From: Paenibacillus sp. A3
GTDB taxonomy: Bacteria > Bacillota > Bacilli > Paenibacillales > NBRC-103111
Direction: 5' to 3'
Length of the DNA stretch: 64,000 nucleotides
NCBI RefSeq assembly: GCF_001399685.1
Contig: NZ_JTHN01000068.1
Coordinates: 1 to 64,000 of the forward strand
The position numbers were made by a program, and so were the translations under genes. Shown piece by piece: positions 52,772 to 61,335 of this stretch (positions are counted from its first letter, which is position 1; each line of letters opens with the position of its first letter). The notes beneath the pieces were generated by a model. That model had not been told where the DNA came from, searched no databases, and was given only the letters and a program-made list of their open reading frames with translations.

Positions 52772-52818
52772 AAAAGATCGTCTCCGGCCGAAAGGGTTGG
52801 CGGTAGACGATCTTTTTT
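52772..52818 (+). terminator. Terminator of the duplicated membrane protein gene
   Basis: AAAGATCGTCT pairs with AGACGATCTTT across a 21-base loop, followed by a T run. Confidence 0.85.
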
Positions 52819-52849
52819 ATGGTTAGGGCAAGTACAATTTTTCACGATT

Positions 52850-52890
52850 TGTGGATAACGTGGATAAAATGTGTATAAATTTGTGGATAA
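52850..52890. promoter_or_regulatory. Cluster of four DnaA-box-like 9-mers
   Basis: TGTGGATAA at 52850, CGTGGATAA at 52859, TGTGTATAA at 52870 and TGTGGATAA at 52882, all in the same orientation. The first and last are perfect complements of the DnaA box TTATCCACA; the other two differ at one position. The cluster is in an intergenic gap. No dnaA or dnaN gene is near, so it is not the chromosomal origin in its usual context. Confidence 0.7.
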
Positions 52891-52955
52891 GTAAGTTTTT
52901 CGCCACGCGTCAGGTGACATGGGTCTGTGGGCCGTATGCTTAGCTGCAAGCGGTG

Positions 52956-53933
52956 TTAGCTTCTGACGTCGAGCAGCACTTTCCCCGTGCTTTGGCGGCT
53001 TTCCACCCACTCGTGGGCTTTGGCGGCTTCGGCCAAAGGAAAGCGTGCGCCGATCTTGATCGTCAGGCGCCCGTCGGCCAAGTACGGCAGCACCCGCTCG
53101 GCGACGCCGCGCAGCAGGTGAGGGCGCTTGCTCCGGGTCGTGCCCAGGCTGAACCCGAGGACGGAACGGCAGCTCGCATGCAAGTCAGAGGTCTTGATGT
53201 TCCCCGCGGGACCGCCTGAATTGCCGAAATGAACCAGACGGCCATAGGGAGCCAGGCAGAGCAGGCTTTGCTCCGTCACGGTTCCTGCTATCGAGTCCAG
53301 AACGACGTTTACGCCTTCCCCGTTCGTCAATTCGTTGACCTTCGCGGAAAAATCTCCCTGCTGGTAAGAGAGCACATGATCCGCGCCCGCCTCCAAAGCG
53401 ATGCCCGCCTTGCTCTCGCTGCCGACGGTTCCGATCACCTTCCCTGCGCCCAAGAGCTTCGCCAGCTGGATGGCCGTCGTACCGACGCCGCCTGCCGCCG
53501 CGTGGATCAGGACGGTCTCGCCCGGCTCCAGTCTGGCAATGTCCGCGAGCAGCTTATACGAAAGGAACGATACGATCGGGCAGGCGGCCGCCGTATCGAA
53601 GCTAAGGCTGTCCGGGATGGCGAACGTCAGATTTTCGTCCGCCGCGATATATTCGGCATAAGAGCCGTGATGAGGAAAAGCGATGACGCGCTGTCCGACC
53701 TGCAGCTGCCGGACCTCGGACCCGACTTGCTCAATCGTCCCGGCCGCATCCAGTCCCGGGATGAACAGAAGAGTCCCGCCCTTTTTCCCGTACCTCGACT
53801 TGATATCGGCGAAGTTGACGCTGGTCGTCTCCACGCGGATCAACACTTGGTTCGGGCCGATACTCGGCTTATCGACGTCCGTGTAGCTCATATGCTCCGG
53901 ACCGCCGAATTGCGTTACCTGAATGGCTTTCAT
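52956..53933 (-). CDS. Zinc-free quinone oxidoreductase (MDR family)
   Basis: 325 residues. GroES-like N-terminus (MKAIQVTQFGGPEHMSYTDV), Rossmann motif VLIHAAAGGVGTTAIQLAKL and C-terminal AKAHEWVESRQSTGKVLLDV. No structural-zinc cysteines, so it is of the NADPH:quinone reductase (Qor) type. Start: ATG 53933 with GAGGAGG upstream. It lies downstream of the lysR gene on the same strand, about 90 bases away, and may be its target. It probably reduces quinones or enones. Confidence 0.88.
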   Translation of the reverse strand: MKAIQVTQFGGPEHMSYTDVDKPSIGPNQVLIRVETTSVNFADIKSRYGKKGGTLLFIPGLDAAGTIEQVGSEVRQLQVGQRVIAFPHHGSYAEYIAADENLTFAIPDSLSFDTAAACPIVSFLSYKLLADIARLEPGETVLIHAAAGGVGTTAIQLAKLLGAGKVIGTVGSESKAGIALEAGADHVLSYQQGDFSAKVNELTNGEGVNVVLDSIAGTVTEQSLLCLAPYGRLVHFGNSGGPAGNIKTSDLHASCRSVLGFSLGTTRSKRPHLLRGVAERVLPYLADGRLTIKIGARFPLAEAAKAHEWVESRQSTGKVLLDVRS

Positions 53934-54026
53934 GGCTTGCTTCCTCCTCTGTGAGCAGATGACAAGGAAGACTTCGCCGGACCGCCGGGAAATTCCTTTT
54001 TTAGGTGGGGCGAAGGCGATCGGCTG

Positions 54027-54917
54027 CTACTCCAGAAAATGATCGATAAAGCGGCGGGCGGCTCTGGACAAATAGCGGTTGTTCAGCCACAAAATGCCGA
54101 CATCGGATTGAAAATCGGCATCGGCCAGCGGAAGCGTCCGGATCGACGGGAGAGGGAACGCCGTCATGACGGATTTGGGCAGCACCGTCGCCCCGAGGCC
54201 GGCCGCGACCATCGCGATGATAACCGCGACGCTGGAGCACTCGCAGATGATGCGCGGCTTGAAGCCGTGACGGCGGCACTCGGTGACCACCCGGTCGTGC
54301 ATGCCGGTCGTCCGGTCTGTTTTGAGCGTCAGAAACGGGAAGTCCGCCAGCTCCTGCATGCGGATCGTTTCCTGCGCCGGGTCCGGCAGCCACTTGCCGG
54401 GGATGACGACGACGAACGGATCGGACGGCAGCGGCCGAACCGCATACGACTGCGACTCGGAGGAAGCCTCGAAAGGGAGCCGGGCGACGATCAGCTCGAC
54501 GCTCCGCTTCTCCAATTGCTCCCCGAGGAGGAAATGATCGCCCTCCCAGATGCGGAAGGTGACCTCCGGGTACTTTTCCCGGAACGTCTCGATGCGCTGG
54601 GGCAGAAGCGAGATGCACGAGACGACCGCGCCGATGGACAGTACGCCTTGGACGCTCTCATCCAGCTCCTTCACTTCCTGCATCGACTCGTTGAACTGAT
54701 GCAGCAGGCTTTCCGCCTTCTGCCGCAGCAGCTCTCCCGCGTGCGTCAGCCGCAGCCGTTTGCCGTCCCGGTCGAACAAGGTCACCCCGAGCTCCTCCTC
54801 CATCAGCTTGAGCTGCCGGCTGAGCGGGGGCTGCTCCATGTTCAGCGCTTTGGCCGCGCGCGTAATTTGCCCTTCCTTCACAATCGCCAAAAAGTATCTC
54901 AGCTGACGCAAGTCCAT
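54027..54917 (-). CDS. LysR-family transcriptional regulator
   Basis: 296 residues. N-terminal winged helix MDLRQLRYFLAIVKEGQITRAAKALNMEQPPLSRQLKLME, then a periplasmic-binding-like effector domain with VVIPGKWLPDP and a C-terminal hydrophobic tail. Divergent from ilvE. An ATACCT-3-AGGTAT palindrome stands 21 bases upstream of its start, and a second half-site lies near the ilvE start, so it may regulate ilvE, itself, or the downstream quinone oxidoreductase. Confidence 0.88.
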   Translation of the reverse strand: MDLRQLRYFLAIVKEGQITRAAKALNMEQPPLSRQLKLMEEELGVTLFDRDGKRLRLTHAGELLRQKAESLLHQFNESMQEVKELDESVQGVLSIGAVVSCISLLPQRIETFREKYPEVTFRIWEGDHFLLGEQLEKRSVELIVARLPFEASSESQSYAVRPLPSDPFVVVIPGKWLPDPAQETIRMQELADFPFLTLKTDRTTGMHDRVVTECRRHGFKPRIICECSSVAVIIAMVAAGLGATVLPKSVMTAFPLPSIRTLPLADADFQSDVGILWLNNRYLSRAARRFIDHFLE

Positions 54918-54938
54918 CCCGGGCCGCTCCCTTCATTC

Positions 54939-54953
54939 ATACCTTTAAGGTAT
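54939..54953. promoter_or_regulatory. LysR-type binding site
   Basis: ATACCT TTA AGGTAT, a 15-bp inverted repeat with the T-N11-A form in the lysR-ilvE gap. A related half-site ATACCTTTGA is at 55026-55035. Confidence 0.55.
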
Positions 54954-55051
54954 CGTTCTCCAATAAAACAGATATTTTCAATATATCGGAAGAACTGATA
55001 CCATTCAACTAATATAATAAGAAATATACCTTTGAAGAGGAGATGCGAAGA

Positions 55052-56119
55052 ATGGCGCTTAATATCGAAGTGGAGCTGACCAAGGCCCCAAAACAAAAGC
55101 CCGATGTAAGCCGAGTCGGGTTTGGAACCGTATTCACGGACCACATGTTTATGCTGGATTATGAGGAAGGCCGCGGGTGGCATTCTCCCCGCGTCGTGCC
55201 GTACCAGTCGATCAGCTTGGACCCGGCGGCAAAAGTGTTTCATTACGGCCAGACGGTATTCGAAGGGCTGAAAGCGTACCGTACCGCGGACGGACGCATT
55301 CTGGTATTCCGCCCGGATCAAAACTTCAAGCGCTTGAACCATTCGAACGACCGGATGAGCATTCCGCATCTGGACGTGGAGCTGGCGCTGGAAGGGCTGA
55401 AGAAGCTGGTCCAAACGGATCGGGATTGGGTACCGGACAACGAAGGCACTTCGCTGTATATTCGTCCTTTCGTCATTGCGACGGAGCCTGTGCTGGGCGT
55501 TGCCGCTTCGAAACGGTATATCTTCATGATCATCATGTCGCCGGTCGGAGCGTACTATGCCGAAGGCATTCGTCCGGTCAAAATCCATGTCGAGTCGGAA
55601 TTCGTCCGCGCCGTCCCTGGCGGAACCGGTAGCGCGAAGACGGCCGGGAACTACGCCGCGAGTCTCAAGGCGCAGGAGGAAGCCGCGCTTGAAGGGTATT
55701 CGCAGGTGCTGTGGCTCGACGGCGTGCATAAGAAGTACGTGGAAGAAGTCGGGAGCATGAACGTCTTTTTCAAAGTAAACGGGAAGGTCATCACTCCGGC
55801 GCTGAACGGCAGTATCCTGAAAGGGATCACGCGCGATTCGATGATTCAATTGCTGCAAAGCTGGGGCGTTCCGGTCGAGGAGCGGCCGGTCAGCATCGAG
55901 GAGCTGTACGAAGCGCACCGGGCAGGCACGCTTGAAGAGGCGTTCGGCACGGGCACAGCGGCGGTCATCTCCCCGGTCGGCGAGCTGAACTGGCGCGGCG
56001 AGAAGCTGATCATCAACGGCGGCGAGACCGGAGAGCTGTCCGCGAAGCTGTACGAGACGCTCACCGGCATCCAGAGCGGGAAGCTCGAAGATAAGCTCGG
56101 CTGGATGGTGCAGGTGTAG
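55052..56119 (+). CDS. ilvE: Branched-chain amino acid aminotransferase
   Basis: 355 residues, class IV aminotransferase of the long IlvE type. Motifs: FHYGQTVFEGLKAYRT, RPFVIATEPVLGV, the PLP lysine in GNYAASLKAQ (about K206), YVEEVGSMNVFF and GTAAVISPVGEL. It transfers amino groups between glutamate and the ketoacids of Leu, Ile and Val. Start: ATG 55052, nine bases after GAAGAGGAG; ATG 55043 is too close. A LysR-type site lies upstream. Confidence 0.93.
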   Translation: MALNIEVELTKAPKQKPDVSRVGFGTVFTDHMFMLDYEEGRGWHSPRVVPYQSISLDPAAKVFHYGQTVFEGLKAYRTADGRILVFRPDQNFKRLNHSNDRMSIPHLDVELALEGLKKLVQTDRDWVPDNEGTSLYIRPFVIATEPVLGVAASKRYIFMIIMSPVGAYYAEGIRPVKIHVESEFVRAVPGGTGSAKTAGNYAASLKAQEEAALEGYSQVLWLDGVHKKYVEEVGSMNVFFKVNGKVITPALNGSILKGITRDSMIQLLQSWGVPVEERPVSIEELYEAHRAGTLEEAFGTGTAAVISPVGELNWRGEKLIINGGETGELSAKLYETLTGIQSGKLEDKLGWMVQV

Positions 56120-56122
56120 GAT

Positions 56123-56686
56123 TTGACGGCACAGATCCCCCATTCTTTCATTTACCTTGGTCATCACGACTATTCGCTGGCGGCGGTGGAAAAGGACTGG
56201 CCGTTTAAGCCTAAGCAGTATGGTTTTACCCCGGTCGCTTATAGCTCTGCGTGCTGGAGGGGGTACAAATGTCATTATGTCATCGAAGATAAGAAGCTGT
56301 ATCTCGATACGCTAACTATTGGATTAGAGGATTCGGTTCCTCCGGTATGGAACGGAATTTCTGCTGCGGAAGCACAGTACGGAGCATGGGAGTATCATCA
56401 AGTTGGCCTGCCTCTGGAGTATTCCGGCGGAATTGTGTTGTGCCGCGGGTTTATAAACGAGATGTATGTGCATATGGGCACGCAGCGTCCCTATAGTTAT
56501 CGGCAGGTGCTGGAACTGTCTCTGGAGAAGGGGTTATTAACGGACGTCACAGATTACAGCAAAGAGATGAAGGAAATTCGGAAGTTTCTGCTGGAATCGC
56601 AATCCAAAATCCCGAATTCGGAGGCGGACAAAAGGTTGGACGACGTCTTCTTGCAAGCCTACGTCAACAAATGGGGCAGATCCTGA
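56123..56686 (+). CDS. Protein of unknown function downstream of ilvE
   Basis: 187 residues from TTG 56123, three bases after the ilvE stop, with AGGTGTAGG as a modest ribosome site. Soluble, mixed alpha/beta, Trp/Tyr-rich (FIYLGHHDYSLAAVEKDWPF, GAWEYHQVGLPLEYSGGIVL), ending in a charged helix. There is no signal or membrane segment and no family was recognised. Very tight spacing suggests co-transcription with ilvE. Confidence 0.7.
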   Translation: MTAQIPHSFIYLGHHDYSLAAVEKDWPFKPKQYGFTPVAYSSACWRGYKCHYVIEDKKLYLDTLTIGLEDSVPPVWNGISAAEAQYGAWEYHQVGLPLEYSGGIVLCRGFINEMYVHMGTQRPYSYRQVLELSLEKGLLTDVTDYSKEMKEIRKFLLESQSKIPNSEADKRLDDVFLQAYVNKWGRS

Positions 56687-56789
56687 AATGATCATGATTC
56701 ATTTCTCGGCGGCATAAGCCTTTCTCTGAATTTCGTGTATAATATAAAGGTTCGGAATAAAGGTTCGGCGGTTGAGAAAGGATGATACC

Positions 56790-57083
56790 ATGTTCACCAT
56801 TACCGGTTACAGCGTAGAGCTGGTGAAAGACCCGTTCGGCATTTTGTCCGGCAAACGGTACGAGTTTATACTGGATATCGAAGTTGAAGAGGATGACGAG
56901 CTGTACTCCGAGCAGGGGTTGTATGTCCGCGTCATTTACGGCGTGAATGAGGACCAGACAAGCATCGTGAAGCACGAAATTTTCAAGCGGACGACGGAGC
57001 AGCTGCTCGACTTTGAATTGGAAGACGACGAGCTGGAAGTGGTCAAAGCTTTCTGTCAGGAGCATGTCGGGGAAGCGGAATAA
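56790..57083 (+). CDS. DUF6509-like small acidic protein
   Basis: 97 residues from ATG 56790 (AGAAAGGATG upstream; a TTG at 56772 is in frame). Begins MFTITGYSVELVKDPFGILS and continues YEFILDIEVEEDDELYSEQG, with an acidic C-terminus (LDFELEDDELEVVKAFC). This matches my recollection of the DUF6509 family of Bacillales, whose function is unknown. Confidence 0.75.
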   Translation: MFTITGYSVELVKDPFGILSGKRYEFILDIEVEEDDELYSEQGLYVRVIYGVNEDQTSIVKHEIFKRTTEQLLDFELEDDELEVVKAFCQEHVGEAE

Positions 57084-57094
57084 GAAATGCAGAG

Positions 57095-57130
57095 AAAAAG
57101 CGCGCGGCGTAACAACGTCGGCGCTTTTTC
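57095..57130 (+). terminator. Terminator of the DUF6509 gene
   Basis: AAAAAGCGC..GGCGT / ACGTC.GCGCTTTTT stem followed by TTTTC. Confidence 0.8.
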
Positions 57131-57247
57131 TTTTGCAAGTGAAAAGACCGATGCACTTCAAGCCGTTTTCATCAGTCGGCTCAAAGTGTATCGGGGAATT
57201 TCCTTAAAGCCAAGCCTTTGACGGGGCATGACCTCGCTTCTCGGCGA

Positions 57248-57619
57248 TTACGAAATCTTCTTCGCCCAGCGCAGGTTCGGCTCCTGATTCGGCACGAACG
57301 GAATCTCGAAGTTTTTCGACTTCAAGTAGTTTTTCGAGGCGAAGTAAATCGGAATGACCGGAAGATCTTGCATAAATAGATCTTCAGCCTGATGCAAAAT
57401 TTCAAAACGCTGGTTCTCGTCCTGCTCGGTCTTACCCTGCGTCAGATGCTCGTCATACTTCGGATTGACCCACTTCGTCTGGTTGTTAGGGCTACCTCCC
57501 AGGTATAGGTCCAACAGCGCGAGCGGGTCCCCCGGAATCAGATGCATCAGAAAAAAAGTTAAAGTCGCGATCATCCACAACGTCATGACCATCGTCGCCA
57601 TCCGCCGGACCACATACAT
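57248..57619 (-). pseudogene. Chimeric remnant: oppB 5' end joined to oppA 3' end
   Basis: Residues 1-33 (MYVVRRMATMVMTLWMIATL, then a GDPL motif) are the first helix of an OppB-type peptide permease. From about residue 36 (LDLYLGGSPNNQTKWVNPKYDEHL) to the end (LHQAEDLFMQDLPVIPIYFASKNYL) it is the C-terminus of an OppA-type binding protein. The join is in frame. The ribosome site AAGGAGG is intact, so a 123-residue hybrid could still be made, but neither activity is expected. Confidence 0.78.
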
Positions 57620-58028
57620 GGAAAAAGCCTCCTTGCTTGCTCATTCTCGCCCAAGTCATTGTAAATAAAATCTAACGGATTACTGGGATTTTGTTTATTA
57701 TTCTTACTTGAATACTTGGTTATTGAACATGGTATTGATATTATTGGAAATAAAATTTCTTGTCAACCGCTTTTGAGCGTATTTTTGCTAGATTTCATAA
57801 GCTTTTTTACAATTTATATTCAACCTATGGATAATTTATAAAATGTAATCGCTTGCTTTTTCATCCGGGCATCCATCGTGAAGTGAAAATAAATGAAGTA
57901 CTAGATGAAAATAAGCCTTTTCACATGGTAATCGGTAAGTTAATATATCTGTAAAAGACAACCAATTCTAACGACGAACTAAAGATCCGCGTACTAGTCG
58001 TTCGTAACCTCAAGAGGAGTGTCCGCCC
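57620..58028. other. AT-rich intergenic region with promoter of the YiaAB gene
   Basis: No supported gene in about 400 bases. TTTTCA (57918-57923), 17 bp, TAATAT (57941-57946) is a plausible promoter for the gene at 58029. The left part should hold the promoter of the opp chimera on the minus strand. Confidence 0.5.
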
Positions 58029-58493
58029 ATGTACCCAAAATATCAAAAACGTAACACCGCAGCTTTTACCGCAGCTTCGTACTTCGCACTGGCCGCAGGC
58101 ATATTCTTATATTGTCTCGGCATCTACAATGCGGATTGGGAATTAAACGTAAAAGGGTACTACTTGTTATGCATGTTCTTAATTATCATCACAAGTATTG
58201 CGACTCAAAAGGTGGTCCGGGACAATGCCGAGGATAAGGAGCTAAGAAGCGAAAATCCAAAGCACCGCATGCGTAACACTCCCGCTTTCACAGGAATGGC
58301 GGTCGCAGGGTTGGTCATCGGATTCGCTATGTTTTTCATCGGTTTGTTCAACGCGCCGTTCGATTTGAATGTAAAAGGCTACTACATTGCCGTTATGCTG
58401 CTGATTTCTTATAGTGCGATCGGGGTGCAAAAGGTTACCCGCGATAACGCCGAGGACAAAGAGATTCTGGATAATCAAAATATGAATGGCTAA
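58029..58493 (+). CDS. YiaAB two-helix-domain membrane protein (duplicated)
   Basis: 154 residues with four helices as two tandem YiaA/B two-helix domains. NTAAFTAASYFALAAGIFLY ... DWELNVKGYYLL ... ATQKVVRDNAEDKE repeats as NTPAFTGMAVAGLVIGFAMF ... FDLNVKGYYIAV ... GVQKVTRDNAEDKE. Inner-membrane protein of unknown function. Start: ATG 58029 with AAGAGGAG upstream; monocistronic, with a promoter and terminator of its own. Confidence 0.87.
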   Translation: MYPKYQKRNTAAFTAASYFALAAGIFLYCLGIYNADWELNVKGYYLLCMFLIIITSIATQKVVRDNAEDKELRSENPKHRMRNTPAFTGMAVAGLVIGFAMFFIGLFNAPFDLNVKGYYIAVMLLISYSAIGVQKVTRDNAEDKEILDNQNMNG

Positions 58494-58510
58494 TTTCATA
58501 GCGATATTTT

Positions 58511-58537
58511 AACCCGTCTGCACACAGGCGGGTTTTT
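58511..58537 (+). terminator. Terminator of the YiaAB gene
   Basis: AACCCGTCTG CACA CAGGCGGGTT followed by TTTC. Confidence 0.9.
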
Positions 58538-58640
58538 CTGATTTTTTTGTACAATGTTGAGCCGGCGGCGGCTTCCCGGATTTGGGCGACGAAACATGAA
58601 TCCTTTGGCATTTCCCATTCGAGATGAAAAAATGATAATA

Positions 58641-58655
58641 TGGAATATAGTTCCA
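58641..58655. promoter_or_regulatory. Possible operator of the glycosyltransferase gene
   Basis: TGGAA-TATAG-TTCCA, a 15-bp inverted repeat, 33 bases upstream of the GTG start and overlapping a possible -10. Confidence 0.35.
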
Positions 58656-58688
58656 AAACAGCGAAGGGCGAAGGAGGCTGAATGAATC

Positions 58689-59888
58689 GTGGCACGGATT
58701 TTATTTATGAATGGCGGGGCGGAAGGACATGTGAACCCGACGGTAAGTATCGTGCAGGAGCTGGTTCAGCGCGGAAATGAGGTTGTTTATTTCACGACGG
58801 AAAATTTCAAAGAGCGTTTGGAGAAGGTAGGGGCCGAGGTGCGGGCCTACGATTTTTTCCGTTTCTTCGAGGGATTCCTGAAGCATGATATACACCCGCT
58901 TGGCAGAGTCAACGGTATGCTGGAAGGGGCGGAGGCTCTCGTTCCCTATGTCCTGGAAGAGGCCAAGGCCAAACCGTTCGATTATGTCGTACACGACTCC
59001 ATGTTCGGGGGCGGGCGGCTGATGGCTCACTTGCTCCAACTGCCGGCCATCAACTCCAGCTCGTCTTTCGCGCAGACGGAAGCGCATTTTCAGCGCTTTA
59101 TAGAGCATCTGGATACTTCTGCTTCTTCCGGTTCGGCCGAGCAGGCGCAAGCGGACTTCGACCGCTTGACGACCAAGCTCCGGCGCGACTACGGCTATGT
59201 TGTCCACTCGCCTTATGAGGCGTTCTTCAACCCCGCGCCGCTGACGATCGTGTATACCTCCCGATTGTTCCAGCCGAAGGGAGATGACTTCGACGATAGC
59301 TACAAGTTTGTAGGCCCTTCCGTGTCCGCACGTCTGCATGGAGAGCCCGAGATGCCTGAACTTGCGGGGAAATCCGTCATTTACATTTCGCTGGGGACAG
59401 CGTTCAACAAGGACGATAATTTTTACCGAAATTGCCTCAAAGCGTTCGGCGATTCCGACAATACGATCGTCATGTCGGTCGGCCGGGAGACCGAGATCGA
59501 GTCGCTTGGCGCCATCCCGGACAATTTTATCGTCCGTCCTTATGTGCCGCAGCTTGAAGTGCTTCAGCATGCCCGTTTATTCGTTACCCACGGCGGTATG
59601 AACAGCACGAACGAAGGCTTGTCGCACGGACTGCCGCTGGTGCTGGTTCCGCAAGGGGCCGACCAGCCGAAGGTGGCCGAACGTGTCGCCGAGCTCGGAG
59701 CGGGCGTCGCGCTGGAGAAAACCGGGCTGACGGCCGACCTGCTGCGCGATACGGTGAACCGGGTGCTCGCGACGCCTTCCTACCGCGAGGCGGCGGCACG
59801 GGTCGGTGAATCGCTGCGCTCGGCAGGCGGCGCCCGGCAAGCCGCGGACGAAATCATTAAGTATATCTCGCAGGTAAAAGTAGGGTAA
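58689..59888 (+). CDS. MGT-type UDP-glycosyltransferase (YjiC/macrolide glycosyltransferase-like)
   Basis: 399 residues, GT1 family: acceptor-domain start MARILFMNGGAEGHVNPTVS, then ISLGTAFN, and the nucleotide-sugar motif FVTHGGMNSTNEGLSHGLPL (about residue 299). Such enzymes glucosylate macrolides, flavonoids or other small hydrophobic acceptors and can give resistance. Start: GTG 58689, 11 bases after AAGGAGG; the nearer ATG 58682 is out of frame. Monocistronic. Confidence 0.88.
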   Translation: MARILFMNGGAEGHVNPTVSIVQELVQRGNEVVYFTTENFKERLEKVGAEVRAYDFFRFFEGFLKHDIHPLGRVNGMLEGAEALVPYVLEEAKAKPFDYVVHDSMFGGGRLMAHLLQLPAINSSSSFAQTEAHFQRFIEHLDTSASSGSAEQAQADFDRLTTKLRRDYGYVVHSPYEAFFNPAPLTIVYTSRLFQPKGDDFDDSYKFVGPSVSARLHGEPEMPELAGKSVIYISLGTAFNKDDNFYRNCLKAFGDSDNTIVMSVGRETEIESLGAIPDNFIVRPYVPQLEVLQHARLFVTHGGMNSTNEGLSHGLPLVLVPQGADQPKVAERVAELGAGVALEKTGLTADLLRDTVNRVLATPSYREAAARVGESLRSAGGARQAADEIIKYISQVKVG

Positions 59889-59926
59889 GACGCTGGAAGG
59901 AAGGGTTACTGCACTCATACGAAAAG

Positions 59927-59962
59927 GAGCTTTTCCGTTGTTATCCGGGAAGCTCTTTTTTT
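59927..59962 (+). terminator. Terminator of the glycosyltransferase gene
   Basis: GAGCTTTTCC / GGGAAGCTC stem followed by TTTTTTT. Confidence 0.85.
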
Positions 59963-60592
59963 ACTTTCCACTTCATGTGGAAGATCCTTGAAAGTTTAGT
60001 AGAGGAACAGGGGGAGCATAAGCCTTGTGTTTGGTATCCGTAAGCTCTACCGCTGGACGCGTCGTAAGTTTCGCAGCAAGCGAAAACCCACCGAATAATA
60101 GGTTGACGGCCTACGGTGGGTTTCGCTGAACCAAAGATTTTATTTTAGCGCGCCGTGGTGATCCACAGCCTTTCGGGTCCTAAGAGTCTTTACCGTTCGC
60201 AGCGGTGAAGGCTCTTTTTAGTATACGGATGAACTCGATTTTCTTATACAGTTAGCTTCAAAACAACATTGATGTTGTCTTTATTTTATCACGGCATTTT
60301 ACGTCATGCAACGTAAAACTCCCTATGTCTTGAAACATTTCCATTCCCTGCAGAACAATCGTGGCATCAGCATAATAGCCTAACCGTTTCACTTGCGAAT
60401 TAGCCCTATACCGTCTTGTTTTCAATTTCTGATCCGATAGAAAAATAGACAAATTTCGACAAAACTGCTTCTCCATCTGGTTCCTTGATCATGGATATTT
60501 AAGCATTCCGGCCCCTTTCCGAACAAAGGTCAATTTAAGACAATAATTGTTGTCATTTGTATACTACATATGCGCACTCAGGAGGTCATCAA
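59963..60592. other. Long intergenic region with tandem hairpins
   Basis: No supported gene in 630 bases. CGAAAACCCACCG (60081) pairs with CGGTGGGTTTCG (60114). GAGTCTTTACCG / CGGTGAAGGCTC (60184-60219) is a terminator with TTTTT. TTTTACGT-6-ACGTAAAA (60297-60318) is a perfect inverted repeat. A short open stretch at 60026-60100 ending in a basic tail could be debris of a mobile-element gene, but this is unproven. Confidence 0.5.
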
Positions 60593-61198
60593 GTGAAGAA
60601 AAGATTAGTCGTTTCCCTGGTTCTTATCATCTGCCTGCTCGTCCCTATGACCGTATGGGCCGCCAGCACGCAAGTTACGGCGAACTTAGCGTCGCATCTG
60701 ACGTTGCTGGTTCAGGGCCGGGCCATTGATACATCAGCGGACACCCCGCTCATCTACAACGAAAAAACTTACGTGCCGCTGCGTGTTCTCAGCGAAGCGC
60801 TCGGCTACGAGGTGAAATGGAACGGCGAAAACAGCACGATCGAATTCGAGCTTCCGAAAGAATCTTACCCGCTTATCCGCAACGAAGAAGTAGATTTGAT
60901 CTCGGTCGCACCGAATTATGAACTCCTCAGCCAATGGGATCAAGAATACCTGGCCGGCATCGAAGTGGACGTAGCCTATACGGTGAAGAAAGATCTGACC
61001 CGCGAGCCTGTCGTTGTGCTGGAAATGTTGAGTAAAGATCACGTTGTCATTGCCAGCGGGACTCAATTGCTGAATACCAAGAAGGGTACACACAAGTCGA
61101 AGGTGTCTACCTCTAAAATAAGGCTTCCTTACGGCCCGGAGGCAGACGTTAAGAAGACGTTCGCCCAAGACTACTACTACCGTGTCTCCATCAAGTAA
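60593..61198 (+). CDS. Secreted protein with copper-amine-oxidase-like N-terminal domain
   Basis: 201 residues from GTG 60593 (AGGAGG upstream). Signal peptide 1-23 (KKRLVVSLVLIICLLVPMTV). Residues 35-85 match the Cu_amine_oxidN1-type domain abundant in Paenibacillus exported proteins (LIYNEKTYVPLRVLSEALGY, VKWNGENSTIEF). The C-terminal part (90-201) is beta-rich and unassigned. Function is unknown; the domain is thought to be structural or wall-associated. Confidence 0.82.
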   Translation: MKKRLVVSLVLIICLLVPMTVWAASTQVTANLASHLTLLVQGRAIDTSADTPLIYNEKTYVPLRVLSEALGYEVKWNGENSTIEFELPKESYPLIRNEEVDLISVAPNYELLSQWDQEYLAGIEVDVAYTVKKDLTREPVVVLEMLSKDHVVIASGTQLLNTKKGTHKSKVSTSKIRLPYGPEADVKKTFAQDYYYRVSIK

Positions 61199-61244
61199 CA
61201 TATAAGCTTTAATCGCACAACCGTACGGTGCCATTCGATAAGAA

Positions 61245-61311
61245 AACCCCTGCACATCAAAGCAATGGCAGCATGCCATAGCTTCGATAGGCAGGGGTTA
61301 ACGTTTTTTTT
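61245..61311 (+). terminator. Terminator between convergent genes
   Basis: AACCCCTGC pairs with GCAGGGGTT around a loop that can itself fold, followed by eight T residues. Confidence 0.75.
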
Positions 61312-61335
61312 CGAGGTTACAAGGTTGTCGGCGTG

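Noticed and set aside
52850-52890. Interpretation of the DnaA-box cluster as the chromosomal origin
   Set aside because: No dnaA, dnaN, gyrase or rpmH gene is near and only four boxes are present.
54899-56275. 458-codon minus-strand ORF opposite ilvE
   Set aside because: Shadow of a high-GC coding region. The plus strand has a clear ilvE with a ribosome site and family motifs; the antisense product is Arg/His-rich without motifs.
60026-60100. Short basic ORF ending KPTE, thought of as a group II intron or transposase tail
   Set aside because: Too short and without any diagnostic motif; no intron or IS ends were found around it.
60258-60476. 72-codon minus-strand ORF
   Set aside because: No ribosome site and no protein-like character; it covers a perfect inverted repeat.
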